Source of the DNA: CAYQQU01 sp964419545
GTDB taxonomy: Bacteria; Bacteroidota; Bacteroidia; Chitinophagales; Saprospiraceae
Length of the DNA: 64,000 nt
Assembly: GCA_964419545.1 (NCBI GenBank)
Contig: CAYQQU010000001.1
Span: forward strand, 62,001 to 126,000
Direction: 5' to 3'
In this document: one piece after another, positions 25,947-33,718 of the stretch
Layout: the number at the start of each line of letters is the position of its first letter
Numbering within the stretch: position 1 is the first letter of the stretch
The notes under the pieces: generated by a model
Database searches by the model: none
What the model was told of the DNA's origin: nothing
The model's input: the letters and a program-made list of their open reading frames with translations, nothing else
Made by a program: the position numbers and the translations under genes

Positions 25947-28900
25947 ATGTACTGCGTACCATTCGTCCGTCTCGGGCTGCTGCTCGTCAGCTCGATTGTA
26001 TTGGCCCTGCCGGCCGCTTTTGCCCAGATCAGCCTGGGGGGCGCGCCCCCGAGCTTTGCCCTCGATTTAGCCAGCTCTGTTCCGGAGCAGGTTACGCCCC
26101 GGCCGCCGGTCGACCGCTTGCTGGCGGAAGATCTGCTCAACGACGCCGCCAATTTGCCTTATCGTTTCGCCTACCCTTATGCCGTATCCTTTGATCTCGA
26201 AGGGGAGGGACGTTGGACGGAACTACCCGGCGGCGCGCGCTTGTGGCGCTTGCAGATCCGCTGTCCGGGCGCCCTCTCCGTCAACCTGCTGTACGACGAT
26301 TTCTACCTCCCGCCCGGCGCTCGCTTTTTTCTTTACGATCCGGACCGGACCCAGGTATTGGGGGCCTTCAGCCATCAAAATAACCGGGCTTCCCGCCGGT
26401 TTGCGACCGCGTTGATCTACGATGAAGCCGTGGTGCTGGAGGTCTACGAACCCCTGGAGGCGCGCGGCCGCAGCCGCCTCGCCGTCGCCCAGGTATCGTA
26501 CGGATATCGCCCCTTCGGTGTCGCGGAAGGATTGGGCGACGCCGGCAGCTGCCAGGTCAACGTCAACTGCTCACCGGAAGGCGATAACTGGCAGCAGGAA
26601 AAAAGAAGCGTTGCGCGCATCGTGATGGACGGCGTCTACGGCTGCACCGGCGCACTGATCAATAATACCGCAAACGATTGTACGCCTTATTTCCTTACTG
26701 CCGATCATTGTATCGATTACAATTACGATGCGGTTACCAATCCCAATGCACCCAATTTCGTCTTTTACTGGAATTACGAACGGCCCGGCTGCGAGAACAG
26801 CGGTCCGGCGCCCAACGAAACGACCGTCGGGGCTACAGTCGTCGCTAATCCGGAGGTCGCAAACGCCGCGGCTTCTTCCGATTTTGCGCTGTTGGAATTG
26901 ACGACCAATCCCGGCGATTTTTACGATGTCTACTTTGCGGGATTTGATGCATCCGGCGACCCGGGTAACGGCGGCGTCGGAATACACCATCCGGGCGGCG
27001 ACGCCAAAAAGATCGCTACCCATAGCACCGTCCCGCCCGCGGTGGTCAGTGATCGGTACTGGCGTGTTTACTGGGACCCGACCCCCAATGGGTGGAGCGT
27101 TACAGAAGGCGGATCTTCCGGTTCGCCGCTTTTCAATAACGAAAAACGGGTGATCGGGCAATTGTTCGGCGGCTTCCTGGGGGGCCAACCCAATTGCGAC
27201 GATCCGGCCAATGACGAAGGCGATTACGGCCGGCTGGCCTATTCCTGGGACAATAACGGCGCCGCCGACAGCCGCCGCCGGCTGCGCGACTGGCTCGATC
27301 CGCTAGGCGGAGGGACGATCTTAACGGCTGATGGCGCCGGTTTTCCGTGCCCCAACTGCGCGATCACCACCGCCGGCCTGGCAAATGTGAGCTGCGAAGA
27401 TAACGGCACTCCCGGTGTGGCGTCCGATGATTTTATCTCTTTTACCCTCGACCCGCAGGGCGATGCGCTGAGCAGCTCCTACACAGTAAGCGGATCGGGC
27501 ATAGCGCCGGTAACCGGGAATTACGGCGCCCCTCAGCTTTTCCATACGCAGGCCGGTACGGCGGGGGGCGGCGATCTGACGCTAACGATCTCCGATGGCG
27601 CCGGCAATAATTGCCAGTTGTCTTTTGCGCTGCCCGATCCCGGCAGTTGCAGCGGGGGTGATTGTTCTATTCTCGATGCCGGACTGAGCAATGTAGCATG
27701 TGACGATAACGGCACGCCCGACGATCCTTCCGATGATCGCATTACCTTTCAGCTGCAGGTGACCGGCGCCGGTATTGCCGAAAGCTATTTTATTTCCGGC
27801 GACCGCCTGTCTAGCACGACGGGGATCTACGGAGAGACCAAAACCTTTTGGGCTTCCCCGGGAACGGCCGGCCAGGGGTCGCTGACCCTGACGCTGATCG
27901 ACGGGGCCGATTCCGGCTGCACACTCGAACTCGCGGTGCCCGATCCGGGCGTTTGCAGTGGCGATGGCGAGGCTTGCGGACTGTCCAGCGCCGGAGCAAA
28001 CAATATCAGCTGCCAGGATAACGGCACGCCCGGATTCCCGGACGACGACCGCATTACTTTTGAGCTGAATCCGACCGGTGATAACCTGAGCGCTGACTAT
28101 TGGGTGCTGCCACCCGGATTCGATCCCGCAGCTGCAGCCTACGGAGTCCCTACGGCCTTTACGGGGCCGCCGGGGAGCGCCGGCGCAGGAGAGGTGTTCC
28201 TCTCCATTGTCGATTCCGAAGACGATAATTGCTGGTTGAATATCACCCTTCCCGATCCCGGGACTTGTTCTACCGCCGCAGGTTGTTCCTTAACCGACGC
28301 CGGGCTCAGTGAGGTAGCCTGTGAAGATAACGGCACGCCCGGCGATCCTGGCGATGATTATCTCTCCTTTAACTTGTCGCCCGTCGGGGCGGGTACCGGG
28401 AGCAGTTACCAGGTCAGTGGAGCGGGGCTGACTACTCAGACCGGCCAATACGGCACGGCGGCTTCTTTTGTCACCCTGCCCGGCACGGCGGGTAACGGGG
28501 ACTTGTCCCTGCTGCTGACGGACGCGTACGACCCCGGTTGTCAGCTCCCTTTCAGCTTGCCCGATCCCGGCTTTTGTTCCGATGCGGGCGCCGGCGGTAA
28601 TTGCGATATTGAGGACATCGGCTGCAGGGACGTCGTGCTGGCCCTGGAGCCCGGTGGTTCGGTCTGGATCGATTTGGATACGTTGTTGAATGATGACGGC
28701 GTCCCTTCCGATTGTGGTTTTGACGTCATTCTGGTCAGCCCGCGTGTTCCAACGCTTGATTGCGATGATCTGGGCATTAATTCCTTTACCGTCCGCATTG
28801 TTGCTCCTGACGGTTCCGACCTGATCTGCACGGCCTCGATCCAATTGACGGACCCCAACGGATACTGCAATGCCGGAGAAAGTGGAGTAGGGGAGCGCAG

Positions 28901-29144
28901 CGATGTTTTATTCCGCGTATTCCCGACCCCAGCCTTTGATCGGCTGGAGGTGCGCTGCGCTCTGGCCCCGGGCCGGTTGGCGTTGCGGGATCAGTCCGGC
29001 CGGCTGTTGCAATCCTGGTGGAAAGCAGCGGGCGTCGGGGCAAAAGGCCTGGATATTTCGGCAATTCCCCCCGGATGGTATATCTTGACTTTGGAAAACC
29101 AAGGCGAGGCGATTCACCGCAAAGTGATCAAAATCAACGATTAG
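25947..29144 (+). CDS. Secreted trypsin-fold serine protease with four repeat domains and T9SS tail
   Basis: 1065 residues. The signal peptide ends about residue 26 (LPAAFAQ), then a prodomain. The protease domain (about 220-460) has the triad H254 in LTADHC, D312 in SSDFALLEL and S391 in GGSSGSPLF, together with YGCTGALINN; this resembles lysyl-endopeptidase-like enzymes. Four about 100-residue units follow (about 470-880), each with AGL..V.C.DNGTP, a DD..I.F.L core, GTAG.G.L.L and a closing LPDPG.C. The final 70 residues (FRVFPTPAFDRLEV...IPPGWYILTLEN) form a type A sorting domain. It should act outside the cell; substrate preference is unknown. Confidence 0.9.
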   Translation: MYCVPFVRLGLLLVSSIVLALPAAFAQISLGGAPPSFALDLASSVPEQVTPRPPVDRLLAEDLLNDAANLPYRFAYPYAVSFDLEGEGRWTELPGGARLWRLQIRCPGALSVNLLYDDFYLPPGARFFLYDPDRTQVLGAFSHQNNRASRRFATALIYDEAVVLEVYEPLEARGRSRLAVAQVSYGYRPFGVAEGLGDAGSCQVNVNCSPEGDNWQQEKRSVARIVMDGVYGCTGALINNTANDCTPYFLTADHCIDYNYDAVTNPNAPNFVFYWNYERPGCENSGPAPNETTVGATVVANPEVANAAASSDFALLELTTNPGDFYDVYFAGFDASGDPGNGGVGIHHPGGDAKKIATHSTVPPAVVSDRYWRVYWDPTPNGWSVTEGGSSGSPLFNNEKRVIGQLFGGFLGGQPNCDDPANDEGDYGRLAYSWDNNGAADSRRRLRDWLDPLGGGTILTADGAGFPCPNCAITTAGLANVSCEDNGTPGVASDDFISFTLDPQGDALSSSYTVSGSGIAPVTGNYGAPQLFHTQAGTAGGGDLTLTISDGAGNNCQLSFALPDPGSCSGGDCSILDAGLSNVACDDNGTPDDPSDDRITFQLQVTGAGIAESYFISGDRLSSTTGIYGETKTFWASPGTAGQGSLTLTLIDGADSGCTLELAVPDPGVCSGDGEACGLSSAGANNISCQDNGTPGFPDDDRITFELNPTGDNLSADYWVLPPGFDPAAAAYGVPTAFTGPPGSAGAGEVFLSIVDSEDDNCWLNITLPDPGTCSTAAGCSLTDAGLSEVACEDNGTPGDPGDDYLSFNLSPVGAGTGSSYQVSGAGLTTQTGQYGTAASFVTLPGTAGNGDLSLLLTDAYDPGCQLPFSLPDPGFCSDAGAGGNCDIEDIGCRDVVLALEPGGSVWIDLDTLLNDDGVPSDCGFDVILVSPRVPTLDCDDLGINSFTVRIVAPDGSDLICTASIQLTDPNGYCNAGESGVGERSDVLFRVFPTPAFDRLEVRCALAPGRLALRDQSGRLLQSWWKAAGVGAKGLDISAIPPGWYILTLENQGEAIHRKVIKIND

Positions 29145-29146
29145 GT

Positions 29147-29665
29147 TTGGCCATACGACAGCTATCGCACGAAGAAACCCCGCGTTCGGGGCATATTTTC
29201 CCCCTGGTGCTGGTGTGCGAGAATTTCCGCGACCCCCGCAACACCGGCGCCGCCTTCCGGCTTGCCGACGCGCTGGGCGCCGCCAGTTTGTATTTGACGG
29301 GAAAGACGACTGCGCCGCCCAACCGCAAATTGGCGCGCGCCGCGCGGGCTACGGAAAAAACGGTTCCTTTTACCTATTACGCGGAGCCGGCGGAGGCCCT
29401 GCGGAGGCTAAAGGCGGAAGGTTATATACTGATCGCTCTGGAAATAACGAACGCCAGCGAGGATATCCGGACAGTGGATTTCCGCGTTTTTTCCAAAATA
29501 GCGCTGGTAGCGGGAGCAGAAAGCGAAGGGGTAAGCCAGGCCTCCCTGGCTTTGGTCGACCGGATTATCAAGATACCGATGTTTGGAAAGAAAAGTTCGA
29601 TCAACGTCAGCACCGCGCTGGCGATCGCCCTTTATGAGATCATCCGGCAGTGGGATGAGGGATGA
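29147..29665 (+). CDS. TrmH-family (SpoU) RNA 2'-O-methyltransferase
   Basis: 172 residues from a TTG at 29147, two bases after the protease stop codon. ATG starts further up (29018) would overlap the protease by 127 bp and add residues unlike the family. The SPOUT motifs are present: LVLVCENFRDPRNTGAAFR (motif 1), LVAGAESEGVS (motif 2) and IPMFGKKSSINVSTALAIAL (motif 3). Such proteins methylate the ribose of tRNA or rRNA; the target base cannot be predicted here. It is shorter than RlmB and lacks an RNA-binding N-terminal domain, like TrmL- or TrmH-like single-domain enzymes. It ends immediately against the convergent 29666 gene. Confidence 0.88.
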   Translation: MAIRQLSHEETPRSGHIFPLVLVCENFRDPRNTGAAFRLADALGAASLYLTGKTTAPPNRKLARAARATEKTVPFTYYAEPAEALRRLKAEGYILIALEITNASEDIRTVDFRVFSKIALVAGAESEGVSQASLALVDRIIKIPMFGKKSSINVSTALAIALYEIIRQWDEG

Positions 29666-30370
29666 TCAGGGCTTTTCTTGCGGCGCTTTGGCTTTGGCCG
29701 CTTTTTTCTGTTCGTTATTGCTTTCGTAGAGGCAATAGTTTTCGTATTTGACCGGATCGATTTCCGCCCAGATGTCTTTACCGATATTACAAAGGGTGAC
29801 GAGCTCATCGTAGAGTTTGTTGCCTTGTTCGATGCGCCTTTCCACGGCGATGTCCCGGTCGGCTACTTTATCCTGTTGGATGTTGAGCGCCGTTTCGAAG
29901 TTCTGAGTCGCTTCGGTGATGCGGCGCAGCACGTTTTCGTTGACCCCTACGTCGGCGATAAAGTCGATTTGCTGGCGGGCCACCCGCACCACGCGTCTGC
30001 CGCAGAAGAGCAGCTGCGCGTCGGTCATATCCCCCATCTTGGCCGTGCCGAATTTGCGGTAGCGGCCGCTGCGATTGCCGTATTTCATGGCTACGCGGGT
30101 CATGAGGCTGCGAATGGCCGTCTTGAGGTTCTCCGCGGCTTTGTATTTCTTTTCGGTAGTCAGCATTTGGTCGCCCACCAGCTCGTCGTCATCCGGGAGG
30201 GCCCGGAATTTTTCGCACTGCGCCTGGAAGCCTTTCAGCCGGTCGACCCCGTACCCGTATCTTTCGAAATGGGCGAGGTCGCGGTGGGCGTAACGGATGC
30301 GTTCCATGCACTGAAGGTACAGGTCGGCATCGGGAAAATTGTATTTGCGATGAGCGGCTTGCTTTTTCAT
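29666..30370 (-). CDS. Conserved-looking helical protein of unknown function
   Basis: 234 residues, basic and helical, without a signal peptide or membrane segment. Visible features are CMERIRYAHRDLAHFERYG (about 16-34), TTEKKYKAAENLKTAIRSLM (about 70-90) and a Lys/Ala-rich tail. The pattern of regularly spaced helices suggests a bundle, but I do not recognise the family. A textbook promoter (TTG-N20-TACTTTTG) lies upstream, so it is clearly expressed as a single gene. It meets the TrmH gene stop to stop with no gap. Confidence 0.78.
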   Translation of the reverse strand: MKKQAAHRKYNFPDADLYLQCMERIRYAHRDLAHFERYGYGVDRLKGFQAQCEKFRALPDDDELVGDQMLTTEKKYKAAENLKTAIRSLMTRVAMKYGNRSGRYRKFGTAKMGDMTDAQLLFCGRRVVRVARQQIDFIADVGVNENVLRRITEATQNFETALNIQQDKVADRDIAVERRIEQGNKLYDELVTLCNIGKDIWAEIDPVKYENYCLYESNNEQKKAAKAKAPQEKP

Positions 30371-30407
30371 GGCGCCGGTGCTTTTGTTCGGGAAGCGCTT
30401 ACAAAAG

Positions 30408-30438
30408 CAAAAGTATTGAATTTTTTTGCTTAAAACAA
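30408..30438 (-). promoter_or_regulatory. Complete Bacteroidota promoter, TTG-N20-TACTTTTG
   Basis: On the minus strand the -33 TTG is at 30438-30436, then exactly 20 bases, then TACTTTTG at 30415-30408. The ATG of the 29666-30370 gene follows 38 bp downstream. Confidence 0.75.
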
Positions 30439-30621
30439 GTCAATGTTCTGGAAAAACATTCTGGGCGTTTTCTGGAGTTGTTTTTTACTCAGTTAAAATT
30501 TTCTTTTCATTTTTTCAAATCATAAACAAAAGCGAATAGTAAAAAAAAGCGCAACCGGTAAAATGGTCCATTTATGTCCCGAAAAGGCCTATTTATCGTG
30601 GGTTGAATTGTACTAATTTAG

Positions 30622-30897
30622 AGGCAGTAAGAAAAAAATCCATTTGAAGGCGCAAATTCAAAGCTGCTTCGCCGGAAAAGGCAGGCGAGACCGGACCGCA
30701 ACCTGGAATCTCTCACAAAGCCGTCTGCCTGCCTCAGTCCGACCGATAGTGGTACCTGGCAGATAACCAAAACCAACCCGTGCCGGCGGAGCAGCACCTT
30801 TGGAAATACTCAACTTAGGCAGTTGATTGGCATTAACGACGTTTTGATTATCGCCTCGTAAGGGTCTGAATATTCAACCTTTACGAGGCTTTTTTTG
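30622..30897 (+). ncRNA. Candidate structured non-coding RNA ending in a strong terminator
   Basis: About 270 bases without a credible ORF but with several hairpins in order: GGCAGGC(G)AGAC near 30680 with GTCTGCCTGCC near 30723, GTGC near 30780 with GCAC near 30794, TCAACT with AGTTGA (30830-30847 region) and the terminator at 30853-30889. A degenerate -7 box (TAATTTAG, 30614-30621) sits just before the proposed 5' end. It does not show the hallmark motifs of tmRNA, RNase P RNA, SRP RNA or the common riboswitches. The boundaries are inferred from the signals. Confidence 0.45.
30853..30897 (+). terminator. Intrinsic terminator of the 30.6-30.9 kb transcript
   Basis: GCCTCGTAAGGG (30853-30864) pairs with CCTTTACGAGGC (30878-30889), 11 of 12 positions, followed by seven T. 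The T run is on the + strand only. The only genes nearby are on the minus strand, so it must end a + strand RNA that is not a known gene. Confidence 0.85.
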
Positions 30898-30934
30898 GAA
30901 TTTTGTTTTTCCCCTTTGTATCTCGTCATTTTAA

Positions 30935-30950
30935 GCCTATATTTATAGGC
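30935..30950. repeat. 16-bp perfect palindrome
   Basis: GCCTATATTTATAGGC, seven perfect base pairs around TT, just after the first terminator and about 39 bp before the 27-codon ORF. It could be an operator for the second transcript. Confidence 0.5.
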
Positions 30951-30988
30951 AGTTATTGATTCAACAAATTATTTAATCCCACAGTCTC

Positions 30989-31072
30989 ATGAACATTCCT
31001 CCTAAAACCGAGGGCCGCTATGGCGGTAGTGTATCGCGATTAGCCGAAATCGTTAAAAACGAGCCCCCATAA
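30989..31072 (+). CDS. Possible 27-residue small protein
   Basis: ATG to TAA, MNIPPKTEGRYGGSVSRLAE... ending in KNEPP. It is the only ORF between two + strand terminators, with its own terminator 49 bp after the stop. Composition is balanced, with no membrane segment. A short ORF like this can arise by chance, so the call rests on its isolated position and surrounding signals. It might instead be part of a structured RNA. Confidence 0.35.
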   Translation: MNIPPKTEGRYGGSVSRLAEIVKNEPP

Positions 31073-31120
31073 GGCCCGCCACCACCCCGGAGAACCGACG
31101 GACGTAAAGGTGTCCGCGGG

Positions 31121-31157
31121 AAAGGCTGGACCGCTTGCAGGTTCAGCCTTTTTGTTT
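31121..31157 (+). terminator. Intrinsic terminator of the 31.0 kb transcript
   Basis: AAAGGCTGGACC (31121-31132) pairs with GGTTCAGCCTTT (31140-31151), 11 of 12 positions, followed by TTGTTT. As with the first terminator, no + strand annotated gene explains it. Confidence 0.8.
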
Positions 31158-31205
31158 GGCTTCCGGGTTGACTTTAATCCGGAGCATACTTTCCGGTAAA
31201 GGGCG

Positions 31206-32006
31206 TCAAGCGCCTTCCACCACTATCTCACCGCGCAGGTACGTCACTGCTTTTCCGCCCAGCTCCACGCGTTCGCCCTGCAATCGGCAATGCACCGTTC
31301 CGCCCCGTTTTGAGATCTGGCGGGCGGTCATTTCGGTTTTCTGCAATTGTTCGGCCCAGTAGGGCGTAAGGGTGGTGTGGGCGGAGCCCGTGACGGGATC
31401 TTCCGCGATGCCGACATTGGGAAAGAAGCAGCGCGAGACGAAATCGACGGATTTTCCCGGCGCGGTGACGATAACGCCTCGTCCGCCGGCCCGGGCCATT
31501 TGTTCCGGCGCGGGCTTCAGTTCGGCAACGGCTTCCTCCTGCTTCAGAACGATGAGGTAATCCTCGCGGCCCTGAAAGCTGGCGGTAATTTCGGCGGCAA
31601 TGGCTTTCTCCAAAGCGGCCGGAAGTGCTGCCGGCTCCAGCTTATCCGTCGGGAAATCGAGCCAGTACAGCGCTTCCGACTGTTTTACGGCCAATCGTCC
31701 GCTGCGGGTATGAAAAGTGATGGGCGTCGGTTGGCGGCCCATTTCCCGCCACAACACGTGGGCGGTAGCGAGGGTGGCGTGGCCGCAGAGGTCGACTTCA
31801 GCCACGGGCGTAAACCAGCGCAGCTGAAAATCGTCGCCGTCGGGGACCAGGAAAGCCGTCTCCGAAAGGTTGTTTTCCGCAGCGATCGCCTGCAGTACAG
31901 CGTCGGGCAGCCAGGACGGGAGCGGACAGACACCGGCCGGGTTTCCGGCAAAGAGCCGGTCGGCGAAGGCGTCCACCTGGTAATAAGGAAGGGTTTGCAT
32001 AGGCAT
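31206..32006 (-). CDS. PhzF-family isomerase/epimerase-like protein
   Basis: 266 residues from the ATG at 32006; the reading frame stays open far upstream, but that part is the shadow of the DUF6340 gene. Typical PhzF signatures are YQVDAFADRLFAGNPAGVC, AAENNLSETAFLV (the conserved Glu in NNLSETAF), FTPVAEVDLCGHATLATAHVLW and the second-domain EDPVTGSAHTTLTPYW. The fold is the diaminopimelate-epimerase type. In phenazine producers it isomerises dihydrohydroxyanthranilate; here there are no phenazine genes, so the substrate is unknown. It is the last gene of a minus-strand series starting with tyrS. Confidence 0.92.
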   Translation of the reverse strand: MPMQTLPYYQVDAFADRLFAGNPAGVCPLPSWLPDAVLQAIAAENNLSETAFLVPDGDDFQLRWFTPVAEVDLCGHATLATAHVLWREMGRQPTPITFHTRSGRLAVKQSEALYWLDFPTDKLEPAALPAALEKAIAAEITASFQGREDYLIVLKQEEAVAELKPAPEQMARAGGRGVIVTAPGKSVDFVSRCFFPNVGIAEDPVTGSAHTTLTPYWAEQLQKTEMTARQISKRGGTVHCRLQGERVELGGKAVTYLRGEIVVEGA

Positions 32007-32056
32007 AACGATTAAATTTAATTCCAGAAGAAGCGTTGGCCAAGGTTGGCCGTACG

Positions 32057-33112
32057 CTACGGCTTGGGCCGGTCGAGCTGGTCCTCCAAACGGCGCCGGT
32101 CGTCGATGCGGCCCTGGAGCGTCGTAGCGTATTGGCGTCCTTTGTTCAGGCCAAATGTGGTATAGGCGCGCCGGGCCCAGTCCAGGGCGGTTTCCAGCAT
32201 ACCCTGCCTTTCGGCGGCGACGGCCAGATTGAAGGCGGCGCGGCCGGCCGTCTTGGCGTCCGTATCGGGGCCGGTCAGGGCGCGCCAGATCTCGGTAGCG
32301 CGGTCCCATTGCCCGGCTTTGGCGTAGCGGGCGGCGATTTCCATATTCTCTTTGTAGACGCCTTTGCCTTTCTGAAACCATTCGCGCTGTACCGTTATCC
32401 AGACGGGAGCGATGCGCATGCCGTAGCGTTCGCCTGCCAGGAAGCTCACTTCCGAGGTGATGCGTTCCTGGTCGGGCAGGTTGCGTTTGGCCTGGTCTTC
32501 GGTATCGCCGGAATCGGTCACCCGCTGGTCGGCGCGCACCGTAAACTCGTCGAGCAACACCCGGGCAGCGGGAGCGTAAAGCCGCCAGCCGATGCGGACG
32601 TCGATTTCCATCGCGGCGTCGTAGTAGACTTCCTTAAATTCGTTCCCTTCGTCATCCTTGCGTTTGCGGGTTTGTCGCTGGGTGCTTACGAAGTTGTCCG
32701 AGTCGTAGAGCTCGATGGCGAGCAGCGCCTGGGCGTCGTAGGCCCGGCAGATGCTGTCGACCGTCTCCCAGCTCAGCAGGGGGGCGAAGTTGTCGCCGGC
32801 CCGGCTGCCGGTGCGTTCGATGCCCGACGATTTGACGGTAAACCGCGGTGTTCGCGTGAGTGCGTTGATCAGTCCGGCAATAGCCTGTTGGCGTCCCCGG
32901 CGATCCTGGCCGATATTTTCGCCGGTTACCAGTCCTTCGAGTACGTTGTTGAAGCCTTTGGCGGGTTTGGCCCGGTCGATGGTGACGATGGTGCTGATGT
33001 CGTCGGGCAGACTGATATCCGCGGGTTGCAGCACCTGGAGCTCCGTCGTCGGGCTGCAGCCCAGTATCAGGAGGCTGAGAACGAGTCCGAGGCTGAAAAA
33101 TATTTTTTGCAT
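32057..33112 (-). CDS. DUF6340-like lipoprotein with TPR-like tail
   Basis: 351 residues from the ATG at 33112. The N-terminus MQKIFFSLGLVLSLLILGC is a lipoprotein signal with lipobox LILGC; the Cys would be lipidated and the protein attached to a membrane. The middle has NNVLEGLVTGENIGQDR, typical of DUF6340 proteins of Bacteroidota, and WRLYAPAARVLLDEF. The C-terminal 110 residues (NMEIAARYAKAGQWDRATEIW, AAFNLAVAAERQGMLETALDWA) are TPR-like helix pairs. The function of the family is not established. An upstream start at 33190 would overlap the acetyltransferase gene and destroy the lipoprotein signal. Confidence 0.85.
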   Translation of the reverse strand: MQKIFFSLGLVLSLLILGCSPTTELQVLQPADISLPDDISTIVTIDRAKPAKGFNNVLEGLVTGENIGQDRRGRQQAIAGLINALTRTPRFTVKSSGIERTGSRAGDNFAPLLSWETVDSICRAYDAQALLAIELYDSDNFVSTQRQTRKRKDDEGNEFKEVYYDAAMEIDVRIGWRLYAPAARVLLDEFTVRADQRVTDSGDTEDQAKRNLPDQERITSEVSFLAGERYGMRIAPVWITVQREWFQKGKGVYKENMEIAARYAKAGQWDRATEIWRALTGPDTDAKTAGRAAFNLAVAAERQGMLETALDWARRAYTTFGLNKGRQYATTLQGRIDDRRRLEDQLDRPKP

Positions 33113-33155
33113 ATCGTTTACTGGGTTTTGTCGATTTCGCTGTATTCCCGAGCGG

Positions 33156-33707
33156 TCAGTCAATGAGTAGTCCCATCCAGTAGCCGTCATGAAAGCGGCC
33201 GTTGAGGTTCAGGTCGCGGCGGATGCGTCCTTCCACTTCGAAGCCGTACCGGCGATACATCCGGACGGCGCGTTCGTTTTCCACCATCACCATCAGGTTG
33301 ATCTTGCGGATGATGGGGTTGGCGCGCGCCCAATCCAGTAGGCTGTCCATCAGCGCCCGGCCGATCCCTTTCCCCCAAAAAGCTTTTTTTACGGTGAGGC
33401 CGAATTCGCCGTTGTGTTGCAGGCGTTTTTTGGGACTGCCGGTGACGTTCAGCATGCCGACGATCTCTGCCTCGATCAGGGCGAGGAGAAAGAGCTGATT
33501 GGGAGCGTCGGCGTGTTTTTGGATAATCGCTTCTTCTTCCGCTACGGTTTTCCGCCATTCTTCCCGCCCGAAAGACAGGAATTCGGTCTCACCGGCGACG
33601 CAGCGGACGTATTCGATCATCGCGGCTGCATCGAGGCGTTCTGCTTGCCGGATAAGGAGCTGCTCACCGGAAGGCAGGACGAGGGATCTGGGGAATAAAT
33701 TATCCAT
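33156..33707 (-). CDS. GNAT-family N-acetyltransferase
   Basis: 183 residues from the ATG at 33707. The acetyl-CoA binding pattern is clear: GEFGLTVKKAFWGKGIGRAL (motif A, Q/RxxGxG/A as GKGIGRA), then MVMVENERAVRMYRRYGFEVEG (motif B) and a closing DGYWMGLLID. It resembles RimJ/RimL or SpeG-type enzymes that acetylate amines or protein N-termini; the acceptor is not predictable. It follows the GH13-like gene by 11 bp and precedes the DUF6340 gene, so it is probably in the same transcript. Confidence 0.9.
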   Translation of the reverse strand: MDNLFPRSLVLPSGEQLLIRQAERLDAAAMIEYVRCVAGETEFLSFGREEWRKTVAEEEAIIQKHADAPNQLFLLALIEAEIVGMLNVTGSPKKRLQHNGEFGLTVKKAFWGKGIGRALMDSLLDWARANPIIRKINLMVMVENERAVRMYRRYGFEVEGRIRRDLNLNGRFHDGYWMGLLID

Positions 33708-33718
33708 ACGGGGGGCCG

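Noticed and set aside
30564..30617. 17-codon ORF (ATGGTCCATTTATGTCCC...) before the candidate RNA
   Set aside because: Too short, no supporting signals, and it overlaps the proposed promoter region.
32007..32381. Long N-terminal extension of the phzF reading frame
   Set aside because: It overlaps the DUF6340 gene in another frame, and PhzF proteins start near the MQTLPYYQVDAF segment.
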